Source: Ruania albidiflava DSM 18029 (lineage in GTDB: Bacteria > Actinomycetota > Actinomycetes > Actinomycetales > Beutenbergiaceae). Taken from it: a DNA stretch of 64,000 bases. The notes beneath the pieces were generated by a model. The model saw only the letters and a list, made by a program, of their open reading frames with translations. It was not told where the DNA came from and searched no databases. Position 1 is the stretch's first letter; each line of letters starts with the position of its first letter. The stretch spans positions 34,536 through 98,535 of the forward strand of contig NZ_ATWL01000014.1 in the NCBI RefSeq assembly GCF_000421225.1, read 5' to 3'. Below are positions 9,176-19,500 of this stretch, piece after piece. The translations under genes and the position numbers were made by a program.

Positions 9176-12100
9176 ATGGCCAACGAGGGGAACCCGGCGC
9201 GTCTCGCTCCGAGTGTCGCTGCCGCATACCTCGACGCTGCCGAGGAGTGCGGTGGGCCGACGGTCGTGGAGCGAACGGCGCTGCGTACCCGTTCGCGCCA
9301 GGCGCGGGACCTGCTCGCGTACGCAGCGGCACCGGGCGGCCTCAGCTGTGCCGAGCTGCTGGCAGCCGTCCGGGCCGCCCAGCGTGGGACCGCGCGCGCG
9401 GCACCACCGCTGGACCCGAGGTGGGCGATGAGCCTGGTCCGGGTCATCGGTATGCAGAATCTCGACGAGGACGATCTCCACGACGCAGTCAGTCTGCTCC
9501 TGGAGCTACGCCGTCAGCATGGTCGACGACTGCTCAGCACGTCGGTCCAAGAGACCATCGTCGCTCGCCTGTGGGAGGCCGGAGAGCACCAGCGGCTCCG
9601 CTCCTGGCTGCCCCAGCTGCCCGGGTTGAGAGCCGAACAGCGACGCTTCCTGCAAGCGGACCTGATGAACCCGTTCCGGACGTCCGATACGCCACCACGA
9701 CGCGCAGTCGGGCACAGGTGGCAGAGCCTGGTCGACGAGATCTTCGCCGATCATGGGATAGAGGCTGTCCGCGTTCGCCCTAGCGAGCCGACCGCGTTCG
9801 ACGGGCTCACCTGCGCGGTCGAGGACGATCCGATCGAGGACGGACCCCTGGTCACGGTCATCCTCACCGTCTTCCGGCCAGGTCCTGCACTCCTCACCGC
9901 GGTCCGCTCGATCTGCGCCCAGACCTGGCGCAACCTGGAGATCCTGGTCGTCAACGACGCCTCACCGGGCCCGGTCGACGTGCTGGACGCGTGCGCCGGA
10001 CTGGACGAGCGCGTCCGGGTGCATCGGATGGACCGGAACGAAGGCACCTACGTGGCACGAAACGCCGCGCTCGACCTCGCTCGCGGTGAGCTGGTCACCT
10101 TCCAGGATGCTGACGACTGGTCGCACCCGAGACGGATCGAGCTGCAGGCGAAAGCTCTGCTGGCGAGCCCCTGGACGCCCGCAACCCGCAGCTATTGCCT
10201 GCGGGTGAGCGAAGACCTTGTCTTCCAACGCCCGGGCTACGAGACGAGCCAGGAGAACGCTTCCTCGCTGATGTTCCGCCGCGAGCAGGTGCTGACCACG
10301 ATCGGATACTTCGACCGCGCACGAAAGAGTGCGGACACCGAGTTCCGCCGAAGGCTGGAGATCGCGTTCGGTGCAGCGGTCCGAGACGTCCGTGCACCGT
10401 TGGCCATGGTGCGGATGGCCCAGGGTTCTCTCTCCCGCGCTGACTTCACCCCTGGTTGGCACCATGTGTCCCGCTACGTCTACCGCGGCGCCTACGAGCG
10501 ATGGCACGCCCACCTCGCCGGTGGCGCCGACCCGTATCTACCACGGTTCCAGGAGCGTCGGCGGTTCGCGGTGCCACAACGCTTCCAAGTGGACCAAGAC
10601 GTCCTTTCTCTCCACCCGCCGCACTATGACCTGGTCCTGCTGTGCGACTGGCGCTTCTTGACCGAACGCCGTCGACGCCTGCTCGAGGAGGCGACAGCAC
10701 TGGGTGGAGCTGGGTATCGCGTCGGTCTGGCCTACCGGGAGTCCTACGTCGACATGTCCCGTCGCCGCCTCCCGTTGCGTCCAGAGGTGCTGGACGCCAT
10801 CAACGAGGGCACCGTGGACTTTGTCGCACTCGATCAGGTCTCAACGGTGTCCACGCTCGTGGTGGGGTCGCCGGACGTGCTGCAGTTCGCGCCGGCCCAG
10901 CCGAGCACCTTGACCGTCCACCAGGTCGTCGTGCTGGCCGGCGGTCCTCCGGATGGCAGCGACCCCCGCGCCGCGTGCTACGACCCTGCCTGGTGCGACG
11001 CGACAGTCACGACCACGTTCCGGGTCGAGGCGCAGTGGTTGGTCGCTGCTGCGCTGAGTTCGACGCTGGTCGGTGCGATACCGCCCGAGCGGGTGCACGA
11101 TGAGGGGCCGGACGGCACCACCGCACTCGCCGACCTCCTGGGGCCACCGCAGCCGCAGGCGGGACCGGAACGGCGGCTCGCGGCTTCGACGCAGCCGCTG
11201 GATCGACCGCGCCCCTGGGTGCCCGCCCCCGCCCCACGCGCGGTCGTGATCGTTTCCGAGCCAGCCGCGCCACGCCTGCTGGATACCCTCAGGCGGATGC
11301 GTGATGAGCCCCAGCTGCTTGGTGTTCGCGTCACGGTGGTGCACTCCGACTGCATCCAGGACCTGGCCGACGAGGCGCAGGTCCATCACCCAGGGCTGAC
11401 TTTCGTATCGGTCGCTGAGGAGAGCAGGTCGATCCTTGCGATCGCTGCGTGCGAGCAGCTGGTGCAGGCTGACGAGGCTCTCGTGACGGTAGCCACGTTG
11501 CCCAAGGTCCGCGACGTGCACTCCTGGGCGCGAAGGTTGCGTCAGGAGTGCGAACGCGTCTTGACGGCGGACCTGCACGGACCATTTCCGCTGCTCGTGC
11601 GGACCCGGCACACACCTCTGCCGGTGGTGGCGTCCTACCTTGAGCTGGTCCTGGCACGGAACGAGCACGATGGTCGGCTCCAGGACTATCTGGCTGGGCT
11701 TGCCTTGCTCGCTGGTGTTCCGCGGGTCGAAGCGATAGACCCTGGTGCTGGAGAGCTCCTCGTGTCGGTGTGGCTGGCGGCGAAGTTCTCCCCGACGATG
11801 CCGCAGCCGGGCTGGCGTTACCGACTCGTCCTCGCCCGCGCCGGACGTACTCAGGCCGCCACCGTGGGCCAGGCGCTCGATGCACGTGTGGACACTCGAG
11901 GCCAGCGCGTGTGGGAGGCCCTCAGGTTCACCCTCCCGCTCGAGCGGGACGACGGCAACTTCACCCTGCTGCTCGAGGTCGACACGCAGGAGGAAGAGCT
12001 GCGCGTGCGGCGACGGCTCCGACCCGCCAAGGGCCTGCTCCTAGCAGCGCGAACCGCCATGACGCCCTCGGCCGGACCTCCGGGGGAGGTCGTGCGCTAC

Positions 12101-13411
12101 CTGCCGCACACCACCGGGGGCACAGGCGCGACCATCCTCACCATGATGACCGGCCGAGGCTGGCGCGGGCGCGTGCGTTGGGCTGCCGTCCTGCTGCGCA
12201 AGGACCTCGGTTCGCTGCTGCGTCGTCGGTCCAGCCGTCGGATGGCCCTCTTGCGGGCTGTGCGGCTCCTGACCAGGCCGTTCTTCCTCCGACGACCCAT
12301 CTGGCTGGTCGGTGAGCGGACCGACACGGCCCAGGACAATGGCCTCCACCTGTTCCAGCACCTCCGTCGGAAGCACCCGGAAAGGCGGGTGTACTACATC
12401 ATCGACCCGAGGAGCACACACCGAGAGCGGGTGGACGGGCTCGGCAACGTGGTCGACCACTCATCATGGCGGCACCAGCTGTTGATGCTGCATGCGACCG
12501 TGCTGGCCAATGCCTACTCGATCCGGTACCTCACACCGCGCTCCTGGGGACAGACGAACTACGTCCAGCACGTCGCATGGCGGACCGGGGCGCTGCGCAT
12601 CTACCTCAAGCACGGTGTGCACCTGAATGCGGCCGCCGTCAAACGTGGTCTGTCCGGGTACGACATGCTGCTCACTGTCATGCCTGCAGAGAGCGCGGCC
12701 TTGCGGGCAGGATCCGGCTACGACCGGCAGATCCGCGAGATCGGGATGCCCCGCTACGACGGTCTGACACCAGCCCCGCCCAGCCGGACCGTGCTGTTCA
12801 TGCCGACCTGGCGCCAGTATCTGGTGCCGCGGCTGGATGGCAAACCCAACCCGGGCCAGGTCCCGTTCGAGGAGTCTGCCTACGAGCAGTTCATCACCGG
12901 GCTCCTCCACAGCCCTCGATTGCACCACATGCTCGAGCAGCACGACTACCGGCTCACCTTCGTGCCGCACTACAACATGGCCTCCTACTTCGACGACGTG
13001 CCCACCGCCGAGCGGATCTCGCTCGCAGACACCGGTGCGACCAGCTTCCAAGAGCTGCTGCGCGGCTGTGATGCGTTCATCACCGACTACTCCTCGGTGC
13101 ACTTCGATGTGGCCTACCTGGGCACCCCGGTGATCTACGCCCGGTTCGACGAAGCGGACTACGAGGCGGGGCATGCCTCCCGGTCCTGGTTCGACTACGA
13201 GCGTGATGGCTACGGACCGGTCGTGCGCACCATCACCGAGACGCTCGATGCGCTGGAAGAGATCCTCAGCCGGAACTGCACAGTGGAGGAGGTCTACGCT
13301 CAGCGCGTCGCCGAGGCCTTCACCTACCGAGACCAAGGCAACAGCGCCCGGGTGGTTGCGGCCATCGACGACCTCCTGCGGGACCGTCAGCGGCAGGTGG
13401 ACCTGGGCTGA
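9176..13411 (+). CDS. Giant GT2 - CDP-glycerol glycerophosphotransferase fusion
   Basis: 1411-residue bifunctional polymer enzyme. The ATG at 9176 follows AAAGGAG. The order of domains is: helical N-terminus with DLMNPF; GT2 domain from about 223 (TVILTVFRPG, ILVVNDAS, metal-binding DADD near 311); the Rossmann-like module from about 484 (YDLVLLCDW...GYRVGLAY); a second Rossmann-like stretch from about 686; then a TagB/TagF-type domain (PF04464) from about 1000 to 1400. The last part carries WLVGERTDTAQDNG, YLKHGVHLN with the probable catalytic histidine, FMPTWR, and ITDYSSVHFD for CDP-glycerol binding. It probably adds a sugar and glycerol- or polyol-phosphate in one repeat unit. Related CDP-glycerol domains are at 55182 and 60712. 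Confidence 0.9.
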   Translation: MANEGNPARLAPSVAAAYLDAAEECGGPTVVERTALRTRSRQARDLLAYAAAPGGLSCAELLAAVRAAQRGTARAAPPLDPRWAMSLVRVIGMQNLDEDDLHDAVSLLLELRRQHGRRLLSTSVQETIVARLWEAGEHQRLRSWLPQLPGLRAEQRRFLQADLMNPFRTSDTPPRRAVGHRWQSLVDEIFADHGIEAVRVRPSEPTAFDGLTCAVEDDPIEDGPLVTVILTVFRPGPALLTAVRSICAQTWRNLEILVVNDASPGPVDVLDACAGLDERVRVHRMDRNEGTYVARNAALDLARGELVTFQDADDWSHPRRIELQAKALLASPWTPATRSYCLRVSEDLVFQRPGYETSQENASSLMFRREQVLTTIGYFDRARKSADTEFRRRLEIAFGAAVRDVRAPLAMVRMAQGSLSRADFTPGWHHVSRYVYRGAYERWHAHLAGGADPYLPRFQERRRFAVPQRFQVDQDVLSLHPPHYDLVLLCDWRFLTERRRRLLEEATALGGAGYRVGLAYRESYVDMSRRRLPLRPEVLDAINEGTVDFVALDQVSTVSTLVVGSPDVLQFAPAQPSTLTVHQVVVLAGGPPDGSDPRAACYDPAWCDATVTTTFRVEAQWLVAAALSSTLVGAIPPERVHDEGPDGTTALADLLGPPQPQAGPERRLAASTQPLDRPRPWVPAPAPRAVVIVSEPAAPRLLDTLRRMRDEPQLLGVRVTVVHSDCIQDLADEAQVHHPGLTFVSVAEESRSILAIAACEQLVQADEALVTVATLPKVRDVHSWARRLRQECERVLTADLHGPFPLLVRTRHTPLPVVASYLELVLARNEHDGRLQDYLAGLALLAGVPRVEAIDPGAGELLVSVWLAAKFSPTMPQPGWRYRLVLARAGRTQAATVGQALDARVDTRGQRVWEALRFTLPLERDDGNFTLLLEVDTQEEELRVRRRLRPAKGLLLAARTAMTPSAGPPGEVVRYLPHTTGGTGATILTMMTGRGWRGRVRWAAVLLRKDLGSLLRRRSSRRMALLRAVRLLTRPFFLRRPIWLVGERTDTAQDNGLHLFQHLRRKHPERRVYYIIDPRSTHRERVDGLGNVVDHSSWRHQLLMLHATVLANAYSIRYLTPRSWGQTNYVQHVAWRTGALRIYLKHGVHLNAAAVKRGLSGYDMLLTVMPAESAALRAGSGYDRQIREIGMPRYDGLTPAPPSRTVLFMPTWRQYLVPRLDGKPNPGQVPFEESAYEQFITGLLHSPRLHHMLEQHDYRLTFVPHYNMASYFDDVPTAERISLADTGATSFQELLRGCDAFITDYSSVHFDVAYLGTPVIYARFDEADYEAGHASRSWFDYERDGYGPVVRTITETLDALEEILSRNCTVEEVYAQRVAEAFTYRDQGNSARVVAAIDDLLRDRQRQVDLG

Positions 13412-13426
13412 TCGGCTGGGACCGAC

Positions 13427-14203
13427 TCAGATACGGCGCTTGAGGGTGGAGCGCACCGTCGCCTGACCGAGCGCCCAGACCGACCGGGGCAGCGAGAGGC
13501 GCTCGACCCGCCGGTAGAGCTCCCAGTTGTACTTCACCAGGGAGAGTCGGCTCGATCCGGACAGCGACCCGGCTCGTTGCTGCCGGTACAGCGCCAGCGG
13601 TTCGTCCAGGCCCCGGGCCACTGTGCCGTCGCGCAGCAGGGAGAGCCACAGCCCGTAGTCCTGGCGCTTGCGCAGGTCCGGCATGAATCGCTTGCCGAGC
13701 GCGGTCACCGAGTACATCCCGGTCAGGCAGCCGATGTAGTTCTGCCGCAGCAGGGTGGCATAGGTGAGCTCCGCGCGAGCCGGCACCACCCGACCGTTCG
13801 GCACGAAGTCGCGGGCATCACCGGTGAAGTCGGCGGCCACCTTGTAGTAGCTGGTGAACGTCACCGGCGCATGCTGCTCGGTGGCGAAGGCCAGCTGCTT
13901 GGTGAGCTTGTCCGCCAGCCACAGGTCGTCAGCGTCCAGGAAGGCCACGTACGCACCTCGGGCACGTCTGATCGCCGCGTTGCGGGCACCGGCGGCACCC
14001 AGCTGACGGTCGCTCCGCTCCGGACGGATCCGCGAGTCCAACCGGGCCGCATCTGTGAGCATCGCCCACGTCTCGTCCGTCGAGCCGTCGTCGGTGACCA
14101 GCAGCTCCCAGTCGGGGTGCGACTGGGCCTGCACAGACCGGATCGACGATGCCAGCGTGCCCGCAGCATCGTGGGCCGGCATCACTACCGAGACCAGCGG
14201 CAT
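13427..14203 (-). CDS. GT2 family glycosyltransferase (short)
   Basis: 258-residue family 2 glycosyltransferase. The ATG at 14203 has GAGGT a few bases upstream, and the GT2 core begins at once (MPLVSVVMPAHDA). Core motifs are WELLVTDDGST, the metal-binding FLDADD and RQDYGLWLSLL, the last placed where the catalytic base lies in this family. Unlike the three large GT2 proteins to its left it has no extra module. It converges on the GT2/TagF fusion gene and diverges from the epimerase gene at 14319. Donor sugar is unknown. Confidence 0.88.
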   Translation of the reverse strand: MPLVSVVMPAHDAAGTLASSIRSVQAQSHPDWELLVTDDGSTDETWAMLTDAARLDSRIRPERSDRQLGAAGARNAAIRRARGAYVAFLDADDLWLADKLTKQLAFATEQHAPVTFTSYYKVAADFTGDARDFVPNGRVVPARAELTYATLLRQNYIGCLTGMYSVTALGKRFMPDLRKRQDYGLWLSLLRDGTVARGLDEPLALYRQQRAGSLSGSSRLSLVKYNWELYRRVERLSLPRSVWALGQATVRSTLKRRI

Positions 14204-14318
14204 CAGACCTCCCTCACACGACCGGCCCCGGCGCGGCGGGGCTGCTCCACCGTACCCTCGCTGCAGAGCGGTACCGTGACCACCGGCGGCACGCGGCACG
14301 GACGTGGAGGAGATGCTG

Positions 14319-15362
14319 GTGACGAACACTCTGGCCCGGGGGGACCGGGTGCTGGTGCTGGGCAGCTCAGGATTCGTGGGCTCCCACCTCGCCCCGGTGT
14401 TCGACCGGCTCGGAGTGGAGCTGGTCCGCTTCGACCTGCACCCGGACCCGCGCGGTGAGCACCCCACCCAGATCGGGGACGTGCGGGACGTGGATGCTCT
14501 GATCGGGGCCATGACCGGCTGCACGGCCGTGCTCAACCTGGCTGCCGCGCACCATGACTTCGGCATCGGCGCGGCCACGTTCGAGTCCGTCAACGTCGGT
14601 GGTGCGAGGGCCGTCTGTGCCGCCATGGACCATCACGGCCTCACCAACCTGTGCTTCTACTCCTCCGTCGCCGTCTACGGTGAGCACCCCACCCCTCCGG
14701 ACGAGCACACCCCACCTGAGCCGGTCAACGACTACGGACGCACCAAGCTGGCCGCCGAAGCGGTCTACCGGGAGTGGGAGGCTGGTGGTGACCGGCGGGC
14801 GCTCATCATGCGCCCCGCGGTCGTGTTCGGGCCCCGGAACTTCGCCAACCTGTACAAGCTGATCCGGCAGGTCGACCGGCGCCGATTCTTCCCCGTGGGG
14901 CCCGGCAGCAACCGGAAGAGCATGTGCTACGTGACCAACCTGGTCGAGGCGATCGGCTACCTGTGGACCGCACCCTCCCGGGTCGGCCAGGGGGAACCGG
15001 AGGTCTACAACTATGTCGACAAGCCCGACCTGACCTCTCGGGAGACCGTCTCCCTGGTCTATCGCGGCCTCGGTCGCCGCGAGCCCCCGGCCCGGCTACC
15101 GCTCGGACCGGTGCTGCTGGCGGCGAAGCCGTTCGACCTGGTCGGCCGCGCCACCGGCAAGGACCTGCCGATCACCTCCGCCCGGGTGCACAAGCTGTCC
15201 GAGGCGGAGACGGCGTTCGCTGCCGACCGGATCCGGCAGGTGGGCTTCACCCCCTCGGTCACGCTGCCAGAGGGGATCGCCACGATGGTGGACTGGTACC
15301 TGCAGGAAGGCCGCCACACCGCTCCGGTGGTACACCTTCCACCGCAGGACGTGCAACGGTAA
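14319..15362 (+). CDS. NAD-dependent epimerase/dehydratase (extended SDR)
   Basis: 347-residue extended short-chain dehydrogenase, likely modifying a nucleotide sugar. The GTG at 14319 is chosen because GGAGGAG lies 6 bases upstream; starts at 14304 and 14313 are in frame. The NAD-binding loop reads LGSSGFVGSH. The catalytic set is visible: SSVAVYG (serine) and YGRTK (YxxxK). The insertion VNDYGRTKLAAEAVYR and substrate loop VVFGPRNF are typical of sugar epimerases. It is divergent from the GT2 gene at 13427 and sits at the end of the left polysaccharide block. The precise reaction cannot be assigned. Confidence 0.87.
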   Translation: MTNTLARGDRVLVLGSSGFVGSHLAPVFDRLGVELVRFDLHPDPRGEHPTQIGDVRDVDALIGAMTGCTAVLNLAAAHHDFGIGAATFESVNVGGARAVCAAMDHHGLTNLCFYSSVAVYGEHPTPPDEHTPPEPVNDYGRTKLAAEAVYREWEAGGDRRALIMRPAVVFGPRNFANLYKLIRQVDRRRFFPVGPGSNRKSMCYVTNLVEAIGYLWTAPSRVGQGEPEVYNYVDKPDLTSRETVSLVYRGLGRREPPARLPLGPVLLAAKPFDLVGRATGKDLPITSARVHKLSEAETAFAADRIRQVGFTPSVTLPEGIATMVDWYLQEGRHTAPVVHLPPQDVQR

Positions 15363-15368
15363 CGAGGG

Positions 15369-16061
15369 TCACCCGGGCAGCGGCTGTGCGCCCTCCTGTG
15401 CGCCGATACGGTCCAGGTCGGCAGCCGGGTCGCCGACCAGCACGACCGACCCACCGGTCAGCCAGAGCGCCAGCGCGGTGCGCAGACCAGTAGCAGGGTC
15501 CCCTGCGGTGAGCAGGTAGCGGCCGGGCGGCGGGAGCAGCGTCACCAGCCGGGCCGGGTCGCTCAGGTCGCCATGGCTGGTCTCGGCCAGGGCGCACGCA
15601 GCAGGGTCCCAGTCGGGTGGGTTGACCAGCACGTCCGGTTGTGCCATCAGCTCGGCTGCCCCGTCGATCGCACCCTCCGGCAGGTCCGGGACCGCTCGGG
15701 CCAGTGCCGGGAGCGCCACGGCGATCACCAGCGGTGCCGCACCGACGTCCGGGGTGGTGCCGACCAGCACGTCCGCAGCTTCGCCGCCGGGGAAGGCCAC
15801 CGTGCCGCCACAGGCCCAGACCGCCAGCGCCCACACCGCAGTGCGCCAGTGCATCGGCAGGTCGAGCCGCACCACGGTCTCGGTGGTGACATCGGCCTCG
15901 TCGGTGAGCAGGTTTGTCGCCTTCGTCACCCAGTTGGCAAGCACCGGGCCGGACAGCTCGACCCGTTCGTCGTCGGGCCCGTACCAGGTGAGCGCAGGGG
16001 CGGACTGGCCATGCGTCCAGGTGTCGAGAACGGTCAGTACTGGAGGTGTTGCAGTGGTCAC
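15369..16061 (-). CDS. TIGR03089 family protein (truncated AMP-binding-like)
   Basis: 230-residue protein resembling the N-terminal part of acyl-CoA synthetases, matching the actinobacterial TIGR03089 family. It has the alternating beta-alpha pattern of the AMP-binding N-domain (ANWVTKATNLL, RTAVWALAVWACGGTVAF) but no adenylation P-loop or C-terminal domain, so adenylating activity is doubtful. The family is commonly found next to cell-envelope and whiB loci in actinobacteria. It ends 7 bases from the convergent epimerase gene and diverges from whiB. Function is unknown. Confidence 0.8.
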   Translation of the reverse strand: MTTATPPVLTVLDTWTHGQSAPALTWYGPDDERVELSGPVLANWVTKATNLLTDEADVTTETVVRLDLPMHWRTAVWALAVWACGGTVAFPGGEAADVLVGTTPDVGAAPLVIAVALPALARAVPDLPEGAIDGAAELMAQPDVLVNPPDWDPAACALAETSHGDLSDPARLVTLLPPPGRYLLTAGDPATGLRTALALWLTGGSVVLVGDPAADLDRIGAQEGAQPLPG

Positions 16062-16111
16062 CTGACCAGACTATGCGGTGCAATGAATGTGCGCCGATAT
16101 CACTTCTGGGC

Positions 16112-16141
16112 TTGACTTTGTGGGGATGACACGCATGTAAT
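16112..16141 (+). promoter_or_regulatory. Candidate sigma70-type promoter of whiB
   Basis: TTGACT (16112-16117) and TGTAAT (16136-16141) are separated by 18 bases, close to the TTGACA/TATAAT consensus. The stretch is unusually AT-rich for this genome and lies 60 bases before the WhiB start. This is a sequence-only prediction. Confidence 0.5.
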
Positions 16142-16202
16142 TTACGTAGACAGGGAGCGAGCAGAGTCGCTCGGCAGCAGCGTCCGACGATTGGGGAAGC
16201 CC

Positions 16203-16526
16203 GTGTGGAACATCCTAGGAGAGGGTCCTCTCACCAACGGAGTCCCGCAACCGGCGCCTCGGCCCGAGGCGAACCTGCCGCTGGCAGAGGTGTTCGAGGA
16301 CGACGGTGCACTGGCCTGGCAGGAGCGTGCCTTGTGCGCGCAGACCGACCCAGAGGCGTTCTTCCCGGAGAAGGGCGGCTCCACCCGTGAGGCGAAGAAG
16401 GTCTGCATCTCCTGCGAGGTCCGCGCCGAGTGCCTGGAGTACGCCCTCGCCCACGACGAACGGTTCGGCATCTGGGGTGGCCTGTCCGAACGCGAGCGGC
16501 GCAAGCTCAAGCGCCGCGCCATGTGA
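16203..16526 (+). CDS. WhiB-family iron-sulfur transcriptional regulator (WhiB2-like)
   Basis: 107-residue WhiB-like regulator that binds a [4Fe-4S] cluster and works with sigma factors on DNA. The four cluster cysteines are Cys45, Cys68, Cys71 and Cys77 (C-x22-C-x2-C-x5-C), followed by the hallmark FGIWGGL turn and a basic C-terminus (RERRKLKRRAM) for DNA contact. Position next to the membrane GT2, DUF5719 and DUF3499 genes matches the locus of WhiB2/WhmD, a regulator linked to cell division. GTG 16203 is used; an in-frame TTG at 16191 is an alternative. A good promoter lies upstream. Confidence 0.9.
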   Translation: MWNILGEGPLTNGVPQPAPRPEANLPLAEVFEDDGALAWQERALCAQTDPEAFFPEKGGSTREAKKVCISCEVRAECLEYALAHDERFGIWGGLSERERRKLKRRAM

Positions 16527-16572
16527 TCGCCGGAACTGACGCTGTGGGGAGCGTCGAGGCGCAGATGACGTC

Positions 16573-19500
16573 ATGACCACCCGCCAGGCCGATCTGCGGG
16601 TGCTCGTGGTCGGCAGGGTCGACTCCCCGTACCTACTGCAGACCCTGGCGGCGTTGGCCGAGCAGACCCGCCCGGTGGGCCAGGTGCTGCTCGGGGCGCT
16701 CGGCCAGGAGAGGGACGCGGGCACCGCCGCATGGGACGAGCTGGTCGCCGCTGCAGGTCTGGACCCAGACCGCGTGCGCCTGGTGCCTGTGCCGGGTGCA
16801 CCGACGTTCGGCGCGGCAGCACGGCGTGTGCTGCGCACCGTCGAGGACAGCGCAGACTCCGCCGCCGAGGGCACGGGCCGGCGCTGGCTGTGGTTGCTGC
16901 ACGATGACTCAGCACCTGCCCCCGATGCGCTCGAGCACCTCCTGACCGCCGTGGACGTGAGCAACTCGATCTCCGTGGCCGGTGCGAAGCAGGTCGAGTG
17001 GGACGATCCAGACCGCCTGATCTCGGTGGGCGTGCGGGCGACCCGGTGGGGCCGCCGCTTCACCGGTATCGAGGACGGCGAGATCGACCAGGGGCAGCAT
17101 GACGGCACCGATGACGTGCTCGCTGTCGGCACGGCCGGGATGCTCGTCGAGCTGGACCTGTGGCGCCGGCTGGGCGGGCCGGACCCGGTCCTCGGTCCGT
17201 TCGAGGACGGTCGGGACCTGAGCGAGCGGGCCCGGCTGGCTGGCCACCGGGTCGTGGTCGTGCCGCGTGCGGTGGTCCGCCACGCCCGCGCCGGCTACCG
17301 CGGCTGGCGTGAGGAACCGGGCACCCCGTCCGACACGCGTCGTTCTTTCCGCGCTCGTCGGGAGGCCGTGCTGCACCTGCGGCTCACCTCGGCCCGCGCC
17401 GTGGTGGTGCCGTTCCTGGCGTTGCTGGCTCTCCTCACCGCACCAGTGCGTGCTCTGTGGCGGGTGAGCACCAAGGAGCTCGGCCTGGCCGTGGCAGAGC
17501 TCGTCGCACCGTTGGTGGTGCTGTCCCACCCACGTGCCATCGCCCGCTCCCGGAACCGGGCCCGGCGCACCCGAGAGCTGCCACGTCGCAGACTCCGCCC
17601 GTTGCAGGCCAGCTGGGGCGAAGTGGCACGGCTACGCCGGGACCGGCGGATGCAGGCGGCCGCGGCACGCCGGGCGGCCCGCACCCCGAGCGAGCTGGAG
17701 ATGGCAGAACGTGCGGCAGTCGCGCGCCGGCGCCGGCTCACCCTGGGGGCCGTGCTCCTCGTCGCGGCCGTGCTCAGCGTGCTCACCGTGGTCCCGACCG
17801 CCTTCTCCGGGGACCTCATCGGTGGTGCCTTGCTCCCGGTCGACGCCAGCTTCGCTGAACTGTGGCGCGCCGCCACCTCCTCGTGGATCACCGCCGGGGA
17901 CGGGTATGCCGGACCGCCGGACCCGTTCCTGCTGGTGCTCACCGCACTCTCCGGGCTGACCGGCGGGCCGCTCGGTGTGCCCGTAGGTGTGACCGTGTCC
18001 CTCCTGCTCAGCGTGGCGATGCCCCTGGCGGCACTGACCGCCTGGTTCGCCGCCGGGGCCGCGACTCGATCGGTCCTGCTGCGGGCCTGGGCGTCCCTCG
18101 CCTGGGCGCTGGGGCCGGCACTGCTGCTCGGCCTCGGTGCTGGCCGGCTCGGTGCAGTGGTCGCGCACGTGCTGCTGCCGCTGGTGCTGCTCGGCGTCGT
18201 GCGCAGCCTGGGCCTGGACCGGCGGGACGTCGTGGTCTCCGGCATGGTGGGCGCCCAGCGCCTGCCGCAGCGCACCTCCCGCCGGGCGGGCAAGTCCGCT
18301 CGAGAAGTCAAGCGGGCGCGGCTGGCAGCACTCGCCCGGGTCGCCCGGCGCGAGCCCGAGAAGCAGGAGGGGGTGCGTACCGATCCCGGAGCCGAGCCGG
18401 AGCCCGGTGACGAGCCGGAGACCACCTCAGCGACAGACTCGCAGGAGAAGACCGCCGGGGCGGGAGCAGCACCAGAACGCGAGACGCCGACCGCTGCCAC
18501 GGAGGCGGACCAGGAGGCCACCGGTGCGGGCGAGGCGACGGCGGCCCAACGGTCCGCAACCGCAACCTCGGCCAAGGTGAGGGACACGACCAAGGGCAAG
18601 ACGGCGTCGTCGGGGATGGACTGGACCGGGATGACTCCGATCCCCTCCAACACGGCCACTCCCTACGAGCCCGGTGAGGATGCAGACAGCCCTCGGGCCA
18701 CAGTGGTCTCCCAGGTCTCCCGGGCCGGCTCCCTCGGCGCCGCCGCTGCCGCTGGGCTGGCACTGGCCGTGGTGGTCAGCGGTGCTCCCGTGCTCCTCGG
18801 CGCGAGCCTGCTCGCCGTGCTCCTCCTCGCCCTGGCACTCGGCCGCCGACGTCACCTGCCCGCCGGTCGGGCCCGTCTCGTGCTCGTGCTGCTGCCCGCA
18901 GTGGTGGCGCTCACCCCGCTGCTCGTGCACGCTGCCGGTACCGACCACGGGTGGCGGGTGCTGTTCGCCGACCCCGGCGCCCCACTGCCCAGCGACCCCG
19001 GCGGCGCATGGTTGCAGCTGCTCGGTTGGCCCGAGGAACCGGCGGCCAGCACGCTGCTCCCGGCCACGGTCGCCTCCTGGGCCCCGCTGGCCGGCACGGC
19101 GGTGATCCTGCTCGGCGCGGTCGCAGCTCTCCTCCGAGGGGCTGGCCGCGCCCGGAGCGTGCGGATCGGTTGGCTGGTGGCGGTCGTCGGCCTGCTCGCC
19201 GCCCTCACCAGCACACGGGTCGCGGTCGGCGTCGGTCGCAGCAGCGATGGCACCGACCAGGTGGTGCACGGCTGGGCCGGACCGGGCACCTCCCTGGTGC
19301 TGGCCGGGTTGCTGATGGCGGTGCTGGCCGCTGCCGACGGGCTGCGCGGCACCCTCAGCCACGCCAACTTCGGCTGGCGGCAGGTGAGCGCCGCCGTGGC
19401 CACTGTGGTGGTGCTGCTCACCCTGACCGTCAGCGCTGCCGGACACACCGCACAGGTGCTCGCCGAGCGGTCCGGCAGCCTGCCGCCCGACCTGGTGAGG